Origin: Physocladia obscura
Lineage: Eukaryota; Chytridiomycota; Chytridiomycetes; Chytridiales; Chytriomycetaceae
Direction: 5' to 3'
Length of the DNA: 11,983 nucleotides
Assembly: GCA_027596945.1 (NCBI GenBank)
Contig: JADGJH010001094.1
Span: forward strand, 1 to 11,983
Of this stretch, positions 8,327-11,983 are shown one piece after another. The notes under the pieces are model-generated. The model saw only the letters and a list, made by a program, of their open reading frames with translations, searched no databases and was not told where the DNA came from. The translations under genes were made by a program, and so were the position numbers. How positions within the stretch are numbered: position 1 is the first letter of the stretch; each line of letters opens with the position of its first letter.

Positions 8327-8948
8327 CTAAGCGGCCAACAGCCACTCCTCAAGTTCGCGCGGATACTTGAACTTGAGCAGATAACGAGGACCGGGTCAGC
8401 TAGCATTGAGGTTATCGTTCTCCACTTCTAATGGCCATCGCGCAGCTTGCCCTATTCTTTTGCGCCAAAACAGACGCACCACCAGGTTCTGATCAGGTGG
8501 CGAAAGATGTTGTCTTTCTTTTCAAAGCTGAACCTGCTGGAGAGTCGACTCAGTGATGTCGTCGGTGCCCCACAGGTGCTGGACAGAAGGTGTGCGTGGC
8601 CAGGCGCCACAGCACGACGGCCAGTGGAAAGTCCAGGTCGACGACGGCGTTGACGCGCAGCAGCAGCACGCCGTGGATGTCGCGCCAGAACCCGTCCATC
8701 ACGAACCCGCCAGCCGCATTCGCCGTCGCAAACGCGAGCGCGCGCTGCTGCTGCACCACCGCCGACGCGTCGACTGTGGAGTCGCGCCCCGGCGTCAAGT
8801 CCCGGCTGTCCTCCTCGCACACCGCAATCCCCAGCTTGCTTGCCAGACGCAACACCTGCGTCGTCTTGCCGCTGCAGCTCCGCCCGCATATTCTCATCTG
8901 CAGCGGCCGCGAAAGCTCTGCCAATGGCGTTACTGTTGTCATGTTCAT
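8327..8948 (-). pseudogene. P-loop nucleotide kinase (FlaR/adenylate-kinase-like), frame broken
   Basis: The first frame (8948-8550) has a Walker A motif GRSCSGKTT (about residues 22-30), then GFVMDGFWRDIHG and VDLDFPLAVVLWRLATHTF. This matches small P-loop kinases related to bacterial FlaR-like proteins, with a V(I/L)DG.(Y/W)R motif and a VVWLDLPLP-VLWR strand; the substrate is unknown. Conserved downstream parts then appear in other frames: LWGTDDITES (like ELW.GN.E), then FSFEKKDNIFRHLIRTWW, then LLKFKYPRELEEWLLAA* (stop 8329-8327), with a TGA ahead of the last part. Introns with matching phase do not restore all blocks, so I call it a pseudogene; clustered sequencing or assembly indels in this GC-rich stretch are the main alternative. 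A GTGGGG to AAAAG intron of 56 nt is formally in frame but would remove conserved residues. The start could also be the inner Met just before RICGRS. GC is clearly higher than in neighbouring DNA. Confidence 0.6.
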
Positions 8949-9697
8949 TCTTCTTTCAGCTCTTCCTCACAAGAGTGTCAGGACTACGAAAAAATACATA
9001 CTTTTTTTAAAACCTTTTTTCAATTCCACTGAAAAAAATTATCAGTATAAGAAAAAAAAGTTCCAAAGTTTTTCGTTATTAAATCCCATGGTTTTCCATT
9101 CTATCACAATTGACTTAAAACCTTTCAGTTTCATATCTCCAGCACAAACATTCAACGTAACTTTCGTCAATCTTATTTTCTGATGTTTTTCCAACACTCC
9201 AGCATGAAAGTCTGTACAAATATGACATTGTTATATCTCACCAGCACCTCAATAATGAAAGTAATTGGTAATATAATGCATGCCAGCATATGTGTGATTT
9301 CAAAACCCAGTGTCGCGGTCTAATCACTGCCCAAATTTGGTGAGACTTTGAGGATTTTAAATCTGGCAGAAACTGTAATTTTTTTGCTACCACAAATAGA
9401 ATGATCCAGAAGTGAGTATTAAAATGTCTGTTGCAATACTCATTGGAATTAATTCATCCCAAGAATCGCGTTTAACACACTATGAGCAAAATATACCATC
9501 AGATTTGTTGGTCAAATCCAATCAATCAATCTGTTTTTAATAGTTTTTTCCAAATCACTTGTGGCAAAGCAACAGTCACAGCTTTGCAGATTTTTTACAA
9601 GAGACAGTCGAAAAGCTATTTATTAGGACAAATAAAATAAATGCGTTTTTTTTTTTATACCTTGGGTTTTGAAATTTTATATATTTGTTGTCCCCAG
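8949..9697. other. AT-rich region without a recognisable gene
   Basis: No frame on either strand gives a convincing protein. It holds T and A runs (about 9000-9055, 9646-9656), and the promoter of the kinase-like gene should lie at its left end. On the minus strand about 9230-9050 there is a short open frame of roughly 58 codons without recognisable similarity. The phrase CCAGCA recurs several times between 9136 and 9290 in varied contexts, too irregular to call a repeat array. Confidence 0.4.
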
Positions 9698-10007
9698 ATA
9701 TTGTAAACTCGGTGAGTTTCAGTTCTATGAACCAGAAAACAGAATCAATTCATTTCAATTTTTGGAGGGAGCAAAACGAGAAGGGAACTGCATTAAGCAT
9801 TTAACCCAAAACTTGTATTGTTCAAAAAGCGCACCTGGAATTTTGTATATATTGGAACAGCGCCGCAACAGCACATACTACTATTTGAATCGGCAGAATA
9901 CAAAATACAAAGTCTCTGAAATCGATTATTATGAAATAATTATATCTCCAAGATTGTCTTTTTTGAGTGATACAGCATTGTGGATATATTGTTTCAAACA
10001 GTTATAA
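9698..10007 (+). CDS. Possible exon or gene remnant, weakly MED6-like
   Basis: An open frame in AT-rich DNA ends at a TAA at 10005-10007. There is no ATG in it, so it cannot be a complete gene on its own; a pyrimidine-rich TCCCCAG ending at 9697 could be a splice acceptor. The composition is protein-like (Tyr, Asn, Lys, Glu, Ile). Several residues fall in the order seen in Mediator subunit MED6, which links Mediator head and middle for RNA polymerase II: EFQFYE like (S)PFYD, GILYIL like GIEYIL, NRQ exactly as far on as the RKQ of human MED6, then DYYEII like DYYII. I found no upstream exon with the Trp-containing MED6 start, and the C-terminus is short and different. It may be a diverged exon, a decayed copy or chance. 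The MED6 call is a hypothesis. Confidence 0.3.
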
Positions 10008-10378
10008 AAAATGAAAATATTTGAATTGGGCCAATTTTGCTTAATTTACGCGCAGATTTATATACAAACTTATCGAATTTTTTTTTTTCCAATTAAGTTC
10101 GTAATGAAATTTTTTTCAATCCATGGTAGCGACAGCAGCTGAACAGATAATATAAATGAAGTAATATATATGTAGTATATGAATTGCGTGCACTGCGTGT
10201 CCTACAGTTTGTTTGATTGTGGTTTCACTTTTTTTTCAAATTCGATTGATTTAGTAAGAGAGGTAGGAATTTACCGCGAACAGGAATCCAGAAGAAACAG
10301 AAGTATCTGGAGTTTATTTGAACTTTTGCAAAATCTGAATTCCAACCAAGCAAAAGTATTCATTTTTCTTTCCAAAAA
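10008..10378 (+). promoter_or_regulatory. Upstream region of the NT-C2 gene
   Basis: 371 nt between the MED6-like frame and the NT-C2 start codon. It contains AT-rich TATA-like stretches (about 10058-10066 and 10161-10178), T runs, and an A-rich leader directly before the ATG. A short open frame near 10179-10382 overlaps the gene start in another frame and has no recognisable similarity. No defined transcription-factor site can be supported. Confidence 0.35.
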
Positions 10379-11626
10379 ATGAACAAAGAAACTTCAGCTT
10401 CTGCCGCCGCCGCCGCAGCAGCCGCAGCTAAGAAAAGATCACGCCTTGGATTTGCTTGCGAATGTATTGTACACGAGCTCAACAATCTTCCATACGTGAG
10501 TGGATTCTACTACGTGAAATGGCGGTAAAAAAAAACAAAAAAACACCATGCTAACAAAAAGCTCTGGGGTTTTGACATTTTTATTTCAGAATCCACACTG
10601 GAATCGTCGCGCCTGCCGCAGTTCCGTCGAGTGCCGCTGGAGGATACAGCGGCACGCGCGGTGTCACACACCGCGCAACCGTGCGCGACCACACTGTTGT
10701 CTGGAACGCGCTGCTTTCGTCAACCAACACTGTCGAAAACAACAATTCCAACAATACTACTGCCAATGCTGGCGCAGCTGCTGACCAGGATCCACAACGA
10801 GCCAACCATGGAGCGATCGATCTTTCTATCGGTACAGACAGAGACGGACTGCTGGCGCCGTGTGAATTAATTCTGGTTGTGAAGCAGGAAGCAAATGGTG
10901 GTCGCGATGCAGAGACGGTTGGGTCTGTGGCAATCAATTTATCGGATTTGGCTGGGTTTCAGCAACAGATGCAGGCTCCTACAACTGTTCGTCGTTTCTT
11001 ATTGCATGAATCAAAATTGAACGCAACTTTGAAGGTTTTTTTTAAATTTTAATTATTTATTTTTTTCTAATTGTTCTTATGCGGCACAGGTATCGATATC
11101 AATGAAACTTGTGCGTGGATCTCCTTCAGATTTTGTCGTACCACCGATGCAACAGCAACACACCGCAGGACCCCACCGCAGCGGGATAGCCGGGGGTAGT
11201 GGCGCCGGAGGAGCAAATGGAATGGGAGGGCAAGATACGATATCAATGGAAGCAATACGTGACGTGTTTACTCATAACAACAGCAGCAACAGCTTTGGCA
11301 GCCACAGTACTGGAATATATACCTCACGACCAACAAATATAAACAATATAGGATCTTCAGCCAATTTTGATCAATACCATCATTATCATAATCCGCGTGG
11401 TGGTGGCAGTGGTTTCGGCGCACCAAGGCTTTCTTCAACTCTGTCTGGGAGTTTGGGAGATATTTATAGGGATCTCAAGTTTTATGATGATTCTGAGGAT
11501 ATTCAAATTGTGGATGAGATTTTTGATAGAGCTGTTGAACGGCATCGGAAAAGTAAAACTGTGAATGAGAATGAAAAGCAGCCTTCTTCTGCTGCGTTTG
11601 TGAAAAAGGTTGTTGACATTGAATAA
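10379..11626 (+). CDS. NT-C2 domain protein (EEIG1/EHBP1-type)
   Basis: Three exons with GT-AG introns: 10379-10524, 10590-11034 and 11090-11626, giving 375 aa. After a short N-terminus with nine consecutive Ala (residues 9-17) and basic residues, an NT-C2 domain begins: FACECIVHELNNLPYVSGFYYVKWR, continuing over intron 1 to HTGIV. Family landmarks follow: VRDHTVVWN, a G-L-L-A-P-CEL-I-L-VV strand, GSVAINLSDLAGF, and VRRFLLHESKLNATLK joined over intron 2 to VSISMKL. In animals this domain family includes EEIG1/FAM102 and EHBP1 and is linked to membrane and cytoskeleton roles; the function here is not known. An Asn/Ala-rich insert of about 30 residues lies between VVWN and the next strand. The C-terminal half is low complexity (Gly, Ser, Asn, His, Gln) and ends with an acidic helical segment (SEDIQIVDEIFDRAVERHR) and VVDIE. 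The start is the first ATG in frame with the domain. Confidence 0.88.
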
Positions 11627-11983
11627 GGATTTATTTTAAGACAACAATAACTCTGAAAGTGAGGAAATTATTCTGAGTATAGCCACGTATTAACTTGATT
11701 TAATCTTGTGCATACTTCTTTCAGAATATGATTGAGCTAGTAATGTTGAATCACTTTGTCTTCCTTCCAATTGAAACAACTGGTTCTTCGAATAATCAAA
11801 CGCAAATGAATAAAAAAAGGCATATTTTGGTAAATATCAAGATTTGGCAATTTGTTTTTATGATCCCAACCTTTTTTTTTTTTTTTTTTAATTAAAAAAA
11901 AATGTAAATACAAAAAGAAACCAGGTTAACAAATAATAATGAATTATAATTTATTGTAATGAATTATAATGCAACACGAAGTT
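11627..11983. other. 3' flank of the NT-C2 gene
   Basis: AT-rich with no coding frame. AATAAA at 11809-11814, about 180 nt past the stop, is a candidate polyadenylation signal. A T run of about 20 (11871-11889) followed by an A run (11894-11902) could pair as a hairpin. Confidence 0.45.
11937..11970. repeat. Two copies of a 14-nt direct repeat
   Basis: TAATGAATTATAAT occurs at 11937-11950 and again at 11957-11970, a period of 20 nt. In such AT-rich sequence this may be chance, and the window ends shortly after, so further copies cannot be judged. Confidence 0.5.

Noticed and set aside
8553..9183. Open frames of 159 and 197 codons on the plus strand
   Set aside because: Their first half is the complement of the P-loop kinase; the residue mix (Arg, His, Gln, Ala) reflects GC-rich antisense reading and there is no domain.
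9050..9230. Minus-strand frame of about 58 codons (contains TLNVCAGDMKLKGF)
   Set aside because: Protein-like composition but short, bounded by stops, without start context or recognised similarity.
9136..9295. Recurring CCAGCA motifs suggesting a diverged tandem array
   Set aside because: Spacing is irregular (about 40-60 nt) and the flanking bases do not align.

Overview
The window is nuclear DNA from a eukaryote. Genes are split by short GT-AG introns (47-140 nt) with T-rich interiors and clear acceptors, intergenic gaps are small, and the proteins are typical eukaryotic ones: a 20S proteasome alpha subunit, a CCT chaperonin subunit and an NT-C2 domain protein. Gene density, intron size and the transposon families suit a fungus, probably an early-diverging lineage such as a chytrid or mucoromycete. 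That placement is inference; nothing here fixes the species.

Positions 1 to about 4241 are AT-rich and contain no intact gene. They are a graveyard of DNA transposons: a DDE_1 (pogo/Tigger-like) transposase relic on the minus strand (107-1315), a PIF/Harbinger-type transposase relic on the minus strand (about 1890-2400), a broken Myb/SANT-like (trihelix-like) gene on the plus strand (2845-3962), and the C-terminal end of a second Harbinger-type transposase on the minus strand (4011-4241), facing it. The last two fit the two-gene make-up of PIF/Harbinger elements. Reading by eye, I find only two CpG dinucleotides in the first 3223 bases, whereas CpG is common from about 4.2 kb onward. This points to cytosine methylation and deamination of the transposon block.

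Positions 4384-7699 hold two intact housekeeping genes in tandem on the plus strand: the proteasome alpha-5 subunit (six exons, 242 aa) and CCT1/TCP-1 alpha (six exons, 552 aa), only 74 nt apart. Both serve protein quality control, one in degradation and one in folding. A small Ser/Thr/Asn-rich unknown protein (minus, 7811-8239) is convergent with CCT1. Upstream of it on the same strand is a GC-rich P-loop kinase gene (8327-8948) whose reading frame is broken several times.

Positions 8949-10378 are mostly AT-rich with no firm gene. They include one open exon-like stretch (9698-10007) with weak resemblance to Mediator subunit MED6. Positions 10379-11626 encode a three-exon NT-C2 (EEIG1/EHBP1-type) protein, followed by its 3' flank. 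I found no CRISPR array, tRNA or rRNA, and no convincing new biological system. The most informative signals are the transposon remains with their decay pattern and the broken kinase gene.
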